Assembly (NCBI GenBank): GCA_016713135.1
Contig: JADJPR010000001.1
Span: 525,290 to 589,289 of the forward strand
Length of the DNA stretch: 64,000 nucleotides
Direction: 5' to 3'
Source of the DNA: Rhodanobacteraceae bacterium
Lineage (GTDB): Bacteria; Pseudomonadota; Gammaproteobacteria; Xanthomonadales; SZUA-5
Shown: positions 56,335-64,000 of the stretch, one piece after another
How positions within the stretch are numbered: the first letter of the stretch is position 1
How the letters are laid out: each line of letters opens with the position of its first letter
Program-made: the position numbers and the translations under genes
Notes under the pieces: generated by a model
Seen by the model: only the letters and a program-made list of their open reading frames with translations
Databases searched by the model: none
What the model was told of the DNA's origin: nothing

Positions 56335-57041
56335 ACGCGATCAGCGACGACGAACTCACGCTGTATGTCTACAACGATGGCCTGGCGCCGGAGCGGCGCA
56401 TCGAGCTGACGCAGCGATTGCGCGGCGACCTGGACCTCGCGCGGCGCTACCAGCAGTTGCGCGCAGAACTGGCGGCGCTGCCGCCGCCGAAGGAACACCA
56501 GCCGAGTCCGCTGGCGCTGGCGCGCTGGAAGCTGCGCCTGGACCAGCGCGCGGCGGTGCCGGCCGCCACGCGCGCGCCGCACTGGCGCCTGGCCTTGGCC
56601 GGCGCGACGCTGGTGCTGCTCGGCGTGGCCGTCGGCACACGCCTGGTTGAGCAGCCGACGGTCGCGGCGCCGGCGCCAGCGCCGATGGTGGCCGCCGCGA
56701 CCGCCGACGGCGCCCCGGCGCTGTCGCGCGGGCTCAGCAGCTATCTCGGCGACGCGCGGCTGGTGCTGGCGGACCTGCCTGCGGACGACCCGCAGCGCCG
56801 GCGGCAACTGGTCGATGAGGTAATCGAGCAGAACCGCATGTATGCGCGCGCCGCGCAGGCCCAGGGGGACGAGCGCCTGGCACGCGTGCTGCGCACTTTC
56901 GAGCCGGTGTTGCTGGCGCTGGCCGAGCCGCCGTCCGCGGACGGTAGCGATCTGGGTGCGCGCTCGCAGATCGATTTCGAGCTCGGAATCCTGCAAACCA
57001 AATTGGCCCGATCTCCGTCAAAGATCGTGCAATCCCTTTGA
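56331..57041 (+). CDS. Putative transmembrane anti-sigma factor
   Basis: A 236-residue protein overlapping the sigma gene by an ATGA. The cytoplasmic N-terminal part (MNAISDDELTLYVYNDGLAP, about residues 1-80) fits an anti-sigma domain without the zinc-binding HxxxCxxC motif. One transmembrane helix (about 84-102) and a periplasmic helical domain (DARLVLADLPADDPQRRRQL) follow. The role is inferred mainly from position and topology. It ends next to the HEAT-repeat gene. Confidence 0.75.
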   Translation: MNAISDDELTLYVYNDGLAPERRIELTQRLRGDLDLARRYQQLRAELAALPPPKEHQPSPLALARWKLRLDQRAAVPAATRAPHWRLALAGATLVLLGVAVGTRLVEQPTVAAPAPAPMVAAATADGAPALSRGLSSYLGDARLVLADLPADDPQRRRQLVDEVIEQNRMYARAAQAQGDERLARVLRTFEPVLLALAEPPSADGSDLGARSQIDFELGILQTKLARSPSKIVQSL

Positions 57042-57052
57042 TGGAGTCTGAA

Positions 57053-58150
57053 ATGAGTCGAAATCTGAAATGGATGTTGTTGCCGATCCTGCTGTCTGCG
57101 ACGCTCGGCATCGGGGCGCAGGCGCCCGGCGAGGCCGCCGAGACCAGCGCTGCGCAGGCTGCCGCAGCGGCAGGTCGCGCCGCCGAGGACCAGGCGCGCG
57201 CCGCCGCGCGCCAGGCGGAGGCCGCCGGGCGTGCCGCTGAACGCGACGCGGAGCGCGCTGCGCGGTTGGCCGAGCGCGCCGCGCGCGACGCCGCGCGGGC
57301 CGCCCGCGTGCTGCAACCAGCGCCTACCGAGCAGGAACAACTCGCGATTGCCGCGCTGGAGGGCCTGATGGCCGCACCGCCGGAACGCTCTCTACCCCTG
57401 CTCAAGCGCGTGCTCGAAGGCCCGCAGACCGATCTGGTCAAGATGCGCGCGCTGTTCGTGCTGAGCCAGGTCGAAAGCGACGAGGCGCAGCAATTGCTGC
57501 TCGACCGCGCCCGCAACGGCCAGGGCGAGTTGCGCATCGAGGCGCTCCGGATGGTGGGCGTCGGCGGCGACGAGGCGGCGCTGAAGGCGCTGGGTGAGAT
57601 CTACCGGGGTGGCAACCGCGAGGTGCGCGACGCCGTCCTGCATGCCTACCTGATCGCCGGGCGCAAGGCCGAGATCGCCGCGCTGGCGCGCAGCGCAGGC
57701 AACCAGGACGACGCGCGCGAGGCGATCCAGGCACTTGGCGCGCTCGGTGCGCTCGACGAGTTACGCAGCCTCGGCGACCTCGGACAGCATGCCGGTGCGC
57801 TGGTGCATGCCTACGCCATCGCCGGCGACCTCGACAGCCTGCGCAAGCTTGCCAGCAGCGCCCCCGACAGCCAGGCACGGGTGGATGCGGTGCGCAGCAT
57901 CGGGATCGTCGGCAGCGACGACGCCGGCGTGGCGCTGAAGGAGATCTACCGCTCCGCACAGGACCCGGAAGTGCGGCGCGCGGCGCTCGAAGGCCTGATG
58001 ATCCAGGGCAACGAAGCTGCGCTGCTGGAAATCTATCGCGCCAGCAGCGACCCGCAGGAAAAGCAGACCGTGCTGCGGCAGCTGACCATCATTGGCGGCG
58101 ATGCCGCGCTGGAAGCCATCGACGCCGCCCTGCAGGGGAAGGCGCCATGA
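57053..58150 (+). CDS. Secreted HEAT-repeat protein
   Basis: A 365-residue periplasmic protein: signal peptide (about residues 1-23), an Ala/Arg/Glu-rich helical stretch (about 30-85, repeats of AAERDAERAARLAERAARDA), then about nine HEAT-like helical repeats (EALRMVGVGGDEAALKALGE, VRSIGIVGSDDAGVALKEIY). Such repeats bind other proteins. GGAG precedes the ATG at 57053; an ATG at 57041 overlapping the anti-sigma stop would add four residues. The third gene of the ECF operon; it may be the sensor or the effector. Confidence 0.82.
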   Translation: MSRNLKWMLLPILLSATLGIGAQAPGEAAETSAAQAAAAAGRAAEDQARAAARQAEAAGRAAERDAERAARLAERAARDAARAARVLQPAPTEQEQLAIAALEGLMAAPPERSLPLLKRVLEGPQTDLVKMRALFVLSQVESDEAQQLLLDRARNGQGELRIEALRMVGVGGDEAALKALGEIYRGGNREVRDAVLHAYLIAGRKAEIAALARSAGNQDDAREAIQALGALGALDELRSLGDLGQHAGALVHAYAIAGDLDSLRKLASSAPDSQARVDAVRSIGIVGSDDAGVALKEIYRSAQDPEVRRAALEGLMIQGNEAALLEIYRASSDPQEKQTVLRQLTIIGGDAALEAIDAALQGKAP

Positions 58151-59181
58151 GCCGCGAAGGGCAGAAGCGGGGCAATGGGCAGGGGGCAGGGGTAGTGGCT
58201 GCGTACCATGGACTGCGGTTCGGATGGCTGCGAGCAGCGCTGCTGCTGGTCTGTGCGGGGGCGACGGCGAGCGAGTTCGCGCTGCCGCGGGATGGCTGGG
58301 TCAGCTGGACGGTGGACGCGGTCGAAGGCGCGCCCGAGTGGTGCTGTCGTTCGCTCGACGATCCCGCCGGTGCGGCGGTTGCCTGCGACCTCGACAGCCG
58401 TCGTGGCAACTACACCAGCGATGGCGAGCGCGGCACCGAAACCGTCAAGATCTACGCGCTGATGCAGGGCGGCCAGGCCACCCGGGTGCGCGCCTATGCG
58501 CCGAGCTGCCCGGTGCGCGCCGGCACGCCGGTGGCCGACCTCGGCGCAATCGACACCGATGCCAGTGCGCGCTGGCTCGCGGGCCAGATGCCTGCCGGCA
58601 ATGAGCGTTTCAGCGAGACCCTCGGCGCGCTGGCGCTGCACGCCGGCCGCGTGGCCGAGGACGCTCTGGCAGGCATCGCGAGCGACCCGGCCGCTGGCGA
58701 GCGGCGCAAGGACGCCCTGTTCTGGCTGGGACATGCGCGCGGCGAGGCCGGCGTGCGCCGCATCGAGCCGCTGCTGACTGGCGATCCGGATCCGTCGGTG
58801 CGCGAACATGCTGCCTTTGCCATCTCGCAGAGCGGCGTGGACCGCCGCGGCGACCTGCTGTTGCAGCAGGCCAGTTCCGACCCGGCCGAATCGGTGCGCA
58901 GCCAGGCCTGGTTCTGGCTGGCGCAGGCCGGCGACGCACGCGCGGAGGCCAAGGTGCGCGCCGCGCTGCGCCAGGAGCGTTCGCGATCGGTGCGCCACCA
59001 GGCAATCTTCGCGCTCTCGCAACTGCCGGACGGGCGCGGCGTGCCGGCCCTGATCGCGGTGGTCGAAGACCGCAAGCTGCCCATGGATGAGCGCAAGCAG
59101 GCGCTGTTCTGGCTCGGCAACAGCGATTCCGGCGAGGCGATCGCATACCTGGACCGGGTGCTCGCCGCACGCACGCGGTGA
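58147..59181 (+). CDS. Secreted HEAT-repeat protein with a Cys-containing N-terminal domain
   Basis: A 344-residue protein that overlaps the previous gene by an ATGA. The first ~17 codons come from a half copy of the GGGGCAGGG element, after which a signal-like helix (GWLRAALLLVCAGATA) appears; a GTG at 58195 could be the original start. Then a beta-type domain with several Cys residues (GWVSWTVDAVEGAPEWCCRS) and about five HEAT/PBS-lyase-like repeats (RRKDALFWLGHARGEAGVRR). Role unknown; co-expressed with its HEAT-repeat neighbour. Confidence 0.78.
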   Translation: MSREGQKRGNGQGAGVVAAYHGLRFGWLRAALLLVCAGATASEFALPRDGWVSWTVDAVEGAPEWCCRSLDDPAGAAVACDLDSRRGNYTSDGERGTETVKIYALMQGGQATRVRAYAPSCPVRAGTPVADLGAIDTDASARWLAGQMPAGNERFSETLGALALHAGRVAEDALAGIASDPAAGERRKDALFWLGHARGEAGVRRIEPLLTGDPDPSVREHAAFAISQSGVDRRGDLLLQQASSDPAESVRSQAWFWLAQAGDARAEAKVRAALRQERSRSVRHQAIFALSQLPDGRGVPALIAVVEDRKLPMDERKQALFWLGNSDSGEAIAYLDRVLAARTR

Positions 59182-59353
59182 GCACGCCGGCGCGCGCACT
59201 TCGGGCTGTCCATGCGTGTGCTGGAAATCGTATACGGGCGGTGTATCGCGCAGCGATCACCGCCTGCGAGCTTGCCGCAAGTACCCGGTGAACGCGCTGA
59301 CGCGCGTACACCGGGCTAGGCGCGGGGGCTTCGCCGCCGCCCGCCGGCAGGTC
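59182..59353. other. Gap between convergent HEAT-repeat and BNR genes
   Basis: Includes GTACCCGGTGAACGCGC and GCGCGTACACCGGGC (about 59282-59318), an imperfect inverted pair that could form a bidirectional terminator. A similar phrase (CGCGTTCACCGGGTAC) occurs near 17470. No gene is seen. Confidence 0.35.
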
Positions 59354-62326
59354 TCACCGTCCGCGTAGCTTGAGCTTCGGCTTGACCCTCGGCTCATAGG
59401 CCTTCGGCGCGTTCACGCTGAACTTCTGCTCGGCACTGGTCCCGGCGCCGAGGTCCAGCGACAGGGTGTACTCGCCGGGTGTGATGTACAGCGGGTGCCC
59501 CAGGCGCTTGCTCTCGGCCAGCGGGGTCTTGCCCAGTTCACCCTCGGTGTTGGCGTTGGCCTCACCCTTCTCGGCGGCCTTCGCCACCCGCGCAGCTTCC
59601 GCGGCGAGTCCGAGGTCGGCATCGACCAGCAGGTCGTACTCGATGCGATTGACGCCCTTGCTCGCGCTCACATCGAGTACGCGAACCGGGTTGCCGTCGG
59701 CGTCCTTGACGGTGAGCCTGCCGCTGCCAGCCTGCGCGGCCCAGTAATGGATCACGGATTTCGCCGGCTGCTCGTTGTGCGCGAACCAGCGGTCGCGCGC
59801 GCTGCGCCAGCCGCGCTCGGCATCGACATTGGCCACGTGGAACAGGTGCGCCGGCTTGGCGCGCACCTCGGCCGTCAGGTCCTGGATCGGCAGCACGTCG
59901 ACGATCCACACGCTGCGGCCGTGGGTGCCGGCAACCAGTTCGCGGTCGCGCGGGTGCACCACAAGGTCATGCACGGCGACGTTCGGCAGCCCGCCCTGCA
60001 GCGCCTGCCAGCTCTGGCCGCGGTCCAGTGAGACATAGGCGCCGCGGTCGCTGCCGACGTACAACACGTCGGGGTTGACCGGGTCTTCCCTGATCACGTT
60101 GACAGGCTCAGCCGGCAGGTTCGCGGTGATCGGGCGCCAGCGCTTGCCGAGGTCTTCGCTGACGTACACATAGGGCGTCATGTCGTCGTCGCGGTAGCCG
60201 TTGAGGCTCGCGTACATGCGCGGCCGGGCGTGGGTGGAGAGCACCACGCGGCTGACCCAGCGGTCCTTCGGCAGGCCCTTGCTGGCCTCGCGCCAGCTCA
60301 CGCCGCCGTCCTCGGTGATCCACACCAGGCCGTCGTCGGTGCCGGCGGCGATCAGGCCGAAGGTCTTGCTCGATTCGGAGACCGTGGTGATGGTCGCGAA
60401 GGGCACGTCGCCGCGGTTCTTGTTGCGCGTCAGGTCGCCAGAGATCGCCTGCCAGGTACGGCCCTGGTCCATCGAGCGGAACAGCTTGTTCGCGCCCATG
60501 TAGAGGATGTCCGGGTTGTGCTCCGAGAGCAGGATCGGGGTGTTCCAGTTGAAGCGCAGCGCCGGGTCCGCCAGCGGCGCGCGCGGGCGCACCTCGCCGC
60601 CGTCCCGGCCGCTGCGACGGTACCAGCCGAACTGGTAGCCGGTGTAGACCACCGAGGCGTCGCGCGGATCCACCTGGATCTGCATGCCGTCGCCGCCGTT
60701 GAGGAAGCTCCAGTTGTCGCCCTCGCCCCAGAATCCGCCCGCTGCATCCGGGTCGGACAGGCTGGAGCCCTTCCAGGTGCCATTGTCCTGCAGGCCGGTG
60801 TAGACGTTGTACGGGGTCTCCATGTCCACCGCCAGCGCATAGCTCTGGCCGACCGCCTGGCGGTCCAGCTTGAGCCAGCTTTCGCCGCCGTCGTAGCTGA
60901 CGTCGATGCCGCCATCGTTGCCGTTGAACAGGCGCTGCGGATTGACGGGATCGATCTCGAAGGCGTGGTGGTCCACGTGCACCTGCGGGTCGTTGATGCG
61001 CCCGCTCCAGGTGGCACCGCCGTCCTCGCTGATCGCGGTGGGCACGCCGAGCACGTACAGCCGGTCGGGATTGTCCGGGGCCACCCGGATCTCGCCGAAG
61101 TAGTAGCCGTAGGTGTAGGTGAAATCGCGGATCGGCTCGCGGTTGGCGCGCGCCCAGTTGCCGCCGGCATCGTCCGAGCGCCAGATGTCGAGGCCGCGGA
61201 TGTCGGTGTTGAACAGGGCCGCGTTGCCGTCGGTCAGCTCGGCGCGCAGCTGGTCCATCGACAGCTCGCCCGACTTGATCATCGCGACCAGTTTCTTGCC
61301 ATCCATCGAGGGCTCGAAGTCTGCGTTGCGCACCAGCGCCTCGATCGCGTCCGGGTCCTGGCGCAGAAACTCTTCCTTGCTCATGCGCTTGAGGCGCGCG
61401 GGGGACAGCGGCTGGTCGCCGAGCTCGACGAGCTCCTCCGGCATCGCTTCCTGGTTGTCGATGCTGGCGTAGAGGCGGTCTGGCGCCGCAGGCGAAATGG
61501 CCAGGCCAATGCGGCCGACGTGCTTGCCCTGGGGGAAGCCCGGCAGGCGCGTCCAGCTGTCGCCGCCGTCGGTGCTCTTCCACACCCCGGAGCCCTCGCC
61601 GCCCTCGACGAAATTCCACGGCCGGCGCGAACGGTCCCACATCGCCGCGTACACCGTCCGCGAGTCGCGCGGGTCGAACACCAGGTCGATGCCGCCAGCC
61701 CATTCGCTGGTCCCTGCGAGCACCTGCTGCCAGGACTTCCCGCCGTCGACCGTGCGGTAGATGCCGCGCATGCCGCCCGGCGTGTACAGCGGACCCTGCA
61801 CCGCGACGAACACGCGCTGGCTGTCCTTGGGGTCCACCCGCACCCGGGAGATGCGGTCGGCTTCGGTCAGGCCGGCGTGCGCGAAGCTCTTGCCGCCATC
61901 GCGGCTGACGAACATGCCCAGGCCCGAATACGAGGAGCGCGAGGAATTCGGCTCGCCGGTGCCCACCCACAGGGTTTCCGGCTGCTGCGGGTCGATCGCG
62001 ATGTCGCCCGAGACCATGGTCGCCAGGCCATCCGACAGCGGCGCGAAGCTGACCCCGTTATTGCTGGTCTTCCACACGCCGCCCGAGGCGTAGGCCACGT
62101 AGAAGGTGTAGGGATTGGCCGGGTGCACCTCGATGTCGACGATGCGTCCGCCCTGCACGGTGGGACCGATCGAGCGCCACTTCAGCCCGCCGAACAGGCT
62201 GTCGCGCTCCAGCTGCTGGTGCTGCTCCCAGGCCGTCCAGCGGGTATCGGCATCGGTGCGCGAGGTCTTCGCGAGGGCAGGGCTGGCCAGCGCGATGGCG
62301 ATGGCAATGGTCAATGCTTGGCGCAT
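59354..62326 (-). CDS. Secreted BNR / sortilin-type beta-propeller protein
   Basis: A 990-residue exported protein with a signal peptide (about residues 1-19, ending SPALA). Many Asp-box/BNR repeats (SRDGGKSF, TVDGGKSW, STDGGDSW, SEDGGATW, SYDGGESW, SMDQGRTW, TEDGGVSW) build one or two beta-propellers as in VPS10/sortilin-like and glycoside hydrolase-like proteins. The last ~200 residues form a separate beta domain (ADLGLAAEAARVAKAAEKGE, PGEYTLSLDLGAGTS). Such proteins are often annotated as glycosyl hydrolases, but no catalytic residues can be assigned here. Confidence 0.87.
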   Translation of the reverse strand: MRQALTIAIAIALASPALAKTSRTDADTRWTAWEQHQQLERDSLFGGLKWRSIGPTVQGGRIVDIEVHPANPYTFYVAYASGGVWKTSNNGVSFAPLSDGLATMVSGDIAIDPQQPETLWVGTGEPNSSRSSYSGLGMFVSRDGGKSFAHAGLTEADRISRVRVDPKDSQRVFVAVQGPLYTPGGMRGIYRTVDGGKSWQQVLAGTSEWAGGIDLVFDPRDSRTVYAAMWDRSRRPWNFVEGGEGSGVWKSTDGGDSWTRLPGFPQGKHVGRIGLAISPAAPDRLYASIDNQEAMPEELVELGDQPLSPARLKRMSKEEFLRQDPDAIEALVRNADFEPSMDGKKLVAMIKSGELSMDQLRAELTDGNAALFNTDIRGLDIWRSDDAGGNWARANREPIRDFTYTYGYYFGEIRVAPDNPDRLYVLGVPTAISEDGGATWSGRINDPQVHVDHHAFEIDPVNPQRLFNGNDGGIDVSYDGGESWLKLDRQAVGQSYALAVDMETPYNVYTGLQDNGTWKGSSLSDPDAAGGFWGEGDNWSFLNGGDGMQIQVDPRDASVVYTGYQFGWYRRSGRDGGEVRPRAPLADPALRFNWNTPILLSEHNPDILYMGANKLFRSMDQGRTWQAISGDLTRNKNRGDVPFATITTVSESSKTFGLIAAGTDDGLVWITEDGGVSWREASKGLPKDRWVSRVVLSTHARPRMYASLNGYRDDDMTPYVYVSEDLGKRWRPITANLPAEPVNVIREDPVNPDVLYVGSDRGAYVSLDRGQSWQALQGGLPNVAVHDLVVHPRDRELVAGTHGRSVWIVDVLPIQDLTAEVRAKPAHLFHVANVDAERGWRSARDRWFAHNEQPAKSVIHYWAAQAGSGRLTVKDADGNPVRVLDVSASKGVNRIEYDLLVDADLGLAAEAARVAKAAEKGEANANTEGELGKTPLAESKRLGHPLYITPGEYTLSLDLGAGTSAEQKFSVNAPKAYEPRVKPKLKLRGR

Positions 62327-62480
62327 GGGGGCTCCCGGAAGGCGATCGGCTCAGGCCGCGGACGATAACGCGAGATGATCGCAGGCAGCGCGTGCGCCGG
62401 GTGAAAGGATTGGGCCGGACAGCGGCGGCCGCACTGGCAACAACCTCGGGCCGCACCAATCTGGCCCGGGTCCGGGTGGA

Positions 62481-63080
62481 TCAGCGCTTGCCAGATTCGC
62501 TGTTGTCGCCCGTCTGCGTTGCAGCGGGCTCCGCCCCTTCGGTCGGTGTGGTCGCGGCATCCGCTTCCATGCCTATCGCGGAGATGGCTGACGGCAGCGT
62601 CGCGACGCCGGTGCTGAAGATCGAGTTGGCCAGATAGCCGCCGCAGTTCAGGTTGAGGTTGCCGGTGCACGGCAGGTTGCAATTGTCCGCCGTGCCGTAG
62701 CGCCCATACTGATTGCCGCACAGGCAACTCTCGCCATACTGCAGGCCGGCATAGGCGAAGCCCAGGTCAGCGCAGATCGCCACGCAGCGCAGCGGCGTAT
62801 TGTTCGCGCTCCGGGCGTGGTGGCCGTCCAGATCCAGCGGTTGGGCGTCGCGGAAGCAGCCGAGCGCCTGGGACACGGCCAGACCCGGCGCTGCGGCTGG
62901 AGTGGGCGCAGGGTCAGGCGTCGGCGTCGCCTCGGTCACTGCTGGGGCCGGCGTGACCTGGCTCATGGGTGGGCCGCAATCGCACGGTTGCGGATGCACC
63001 GATTGCCTGCCATACCAGTATCCCGCGCCTCCGACGAGCGCGACCAACAGCAGTCTTCCCAGCGCCTGCGCTGCGTTCAC
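62481..63080 (-). CDS. Membrane-anchored WSC-domain protein
   Basis: A 199-residue protein starting at a GTG with a strong GGGAG upstream. One transmembrane helix (about 8-25), a Pro/Ala/Thr-rich linker (about 40-70), then a WSC domain (ALGCFRDAQPLDLDGHHARS, CADLGFAYAGLQYGESCLCG, CNLPCTGNLNLNCGGYLANS) with eight Cys residues. WSC domains bind carbohydrates and are best known from fungi; bacterial ones are less common. The domain is near-complete to the family pattern. Same strand as the BNR gene, 154 bases apart. Confidence 0.85.
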   Translation of the reverse strand: MNAAQALGRLLLVALVGGAGYWYGRQSVHPQPCDCGPPMSQVTPAPAVTEATPTPDPAPTPAAAPGLAVSQALGCFRDAQPLDLDGHHARSANNTPLRCVAICADLGFAYAGLQYGESCLCGNQYGRYGTADNCNLPCTGNLNLNCGGYLANSIFSTGVATLPSAISAIGMEADAATTPTEGAEPAATQTGDNSESGKR

Positions 63081-63267
63081 TTGCGCTCCCCTTGCCGCGC
63101 GTCGGCTCCAGCATAACCGTTGACGCGCTGCGCGTGCAGGCTCCCGCGGTGCCGGGATGTGGCGCTGCGTCACACCCGGCACCGCGATCGGCCACTTTCT
63201 CCGGTTGCACGCGGCGCGCCCGGCATCGCTGGGGTAGGATGCACCCATCTGCCGCGAGGAGAGTCCC

Positions 63268-64000
63268 ATGCTGCCGGCCGCCGCTCAAGAGCTCTGGAAG
63301 GCGCTGCGCAAGGCCGATCGCAAGGCCGCCAAGGCGCGCGTGGCGGCGCTGCGCAAGCGCCTTCCGGACGCAGACCTGGAGGAGCTGCACCGGCTGTTGG
63401 TGCAGAGCAAGTGCCTGCAGGCGGGCGCCATCGGTGCGCTGTCGGCGGTGGTCGAACTGGTCCCCGGCGCCGGCAAGCTGGCGGGCGTGTTCCTCGGGCC
63501 GGTCATCGATGTGGGCACCGTGACCGCGCTGCAGTCGGAGCTGGTGATCGAGACCTTCGCGCTGTACGAGGTGGAACTCGGCGATGCGGGAGAGCGCTTC
63601 GCGATCCTGGCGATCGCCGCCACCAACGTGGGCGCCACCCATGCGTCCAGCATCGTTGCCAAGCTGCTCAAGCGCTACGCCGGCGCGCTGGTCGGCGGTT
63701 TCGTGCTCAAGCGCGCGCTGCCGATCGCCAAGATCGCCACGGTGGCGACCAAGAACATCGCGCTGACCTATGCCATCGGCATGCGCGCCCAGGCGGTTGC
63801 CAAGTTCCGTGACGCAGACCTGGAAGAATGGCCGAAGCTGATGCGCCAGGTCACCAACATCGACGAATCCACCCTGGTCGAATGGGCCACCGGCGCCGCG
63901 CGCACGGCGATCGACCAGGTCCAGGAATCGGCCAAGTCCTGGGTCGGGCGCGTGACCGGGTTGCTGCCTTCGCTGCCGACCCTGGGCGACCTGCGGCGAC
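63268..64000 (+). CDS. EcsC-like protein (3'-truncated by the window)
   Basis: The frame from the ATG at 63268 stays open for 244 codons to the window end. GAGGAG seven bases upstream supports the start. The N-terminal part is basic and helical (LWKALRKADRKAAKARVAAL). Then come VVELVPGAGKLAGVFLGPVI and LQSELVIETFALYEVELGDA, which resemble the EcsC/DUF697-type segment thought to be membrane-associated. The role is unknown. The gene is absent from simple stop-to-stop lists because its stop lies outside. Confidence 0.7.
   Translation, partial: MLPAAAQELWKALRKADRKAAKARVAALRKRLPDADLEELHRLLVQSKCLQAGAIGALSAVVELVPGAGKLAGVFLGPVIDVGTVTALQSELVIETFALYEVELGDAGERFAILAIAATNVGATHASSIVAKLLKRYAGALVGGFVLKRALPIAKIATVATKNIALTYAIGMRAQAVAKFRDADLEEWPKLMRQVTNIDESTLVEWATGAARTAIDQVQESAKSWVGRVTGLLPSLPTLGDLRR

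Overview
The window is high-GC gammaproteobacterial DNA, most likely from the order Lysobacterales/Xanthomonadales. This is inferred from the gene order ftsQ-ftsA-ftsZ-lpxC-dciA(DUF721)-M23 peptidase-secA, from mraY running straight into ftsW with no murD between them, and from genes typical of that group (a DPP11-like S46 peptidase, a DUF4199/LuxR pair, an IPTL-type C-terminal sorting tail). No rRNA, tRNA, CRISPR array, transposase or phage gene was seen.

Layout. Positions 1-10250 hold the 3' half of a division and cell wall (dcw) cluster: mraY (cut by the window edge), ftsW, murG, murC, ddl, ftsQ, ftsA, ftsZ, then lpxC behind its own promoter. Most junctions are four-base ATGA or GTGA overlaps, so translation is coupled. 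dciA (minus strand) and a LytM/M23 peptidase follow. From 11750 to 20830 an accessory block (TonB-dependent receptor, S46 dipeptidyl peptidase, small secreted proteins, a LuxR-type membrane regulator with a broken DUF4199 gene, an unknown 267-residue protein, a lipoprotein) separates the M23 gene from secA. tex and a WecB-like probable pseudoenzyme come next, then an AEC transporter and a DUF4893-like protein.

Positions 30536-41456 hold a giant secreted repeat protein: signal peptide, DUF11-like domains, SdrD-B-like domains, eleven GEVED units with Asp-rich loops, and an IPTL-CTERM-like tail. Its reading frame is broken twice, both times by a -1 shift at an NTGA sequence. Downstream are a coupled MenI-like thioesterase / SrkA kinase / DUF1287 set, a TMEM43-like protein with an IPGFD-repeat tail, a fatty acid hydroxylase, a cupin, a DJ-1/PfpI protein, an OmpA-like protein, a Hanks-type kinase, a rhomboid protease, a DUF2750 protein, a four-gene ECF sigma / anti-sigma / HEAT / HEAT operon, a BNR-propeller protein, a WSC-domain protein and the start of an EcsC-like gene.

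The most unusual signal is a set of intergenic hairpin elements of about 65-200 bp whose arms are short tandem phrases (GACGCAGAG, CGCAAAGGA, GGGGCAGGG, GGTTGTTGG, GAGGGCACG). They look like one architecture with different sequences, and two of them carry REP-like palindromes inside. Inside the dcw operon two of these elements sit between murC/ddl and ddl/ftsQ. In both places a stop-free frame starts at the upstream ATGA overlap, runs through the hairpin, and ends exactly on the downstream gene's ATGA, so translational coupling could survive the insertion.
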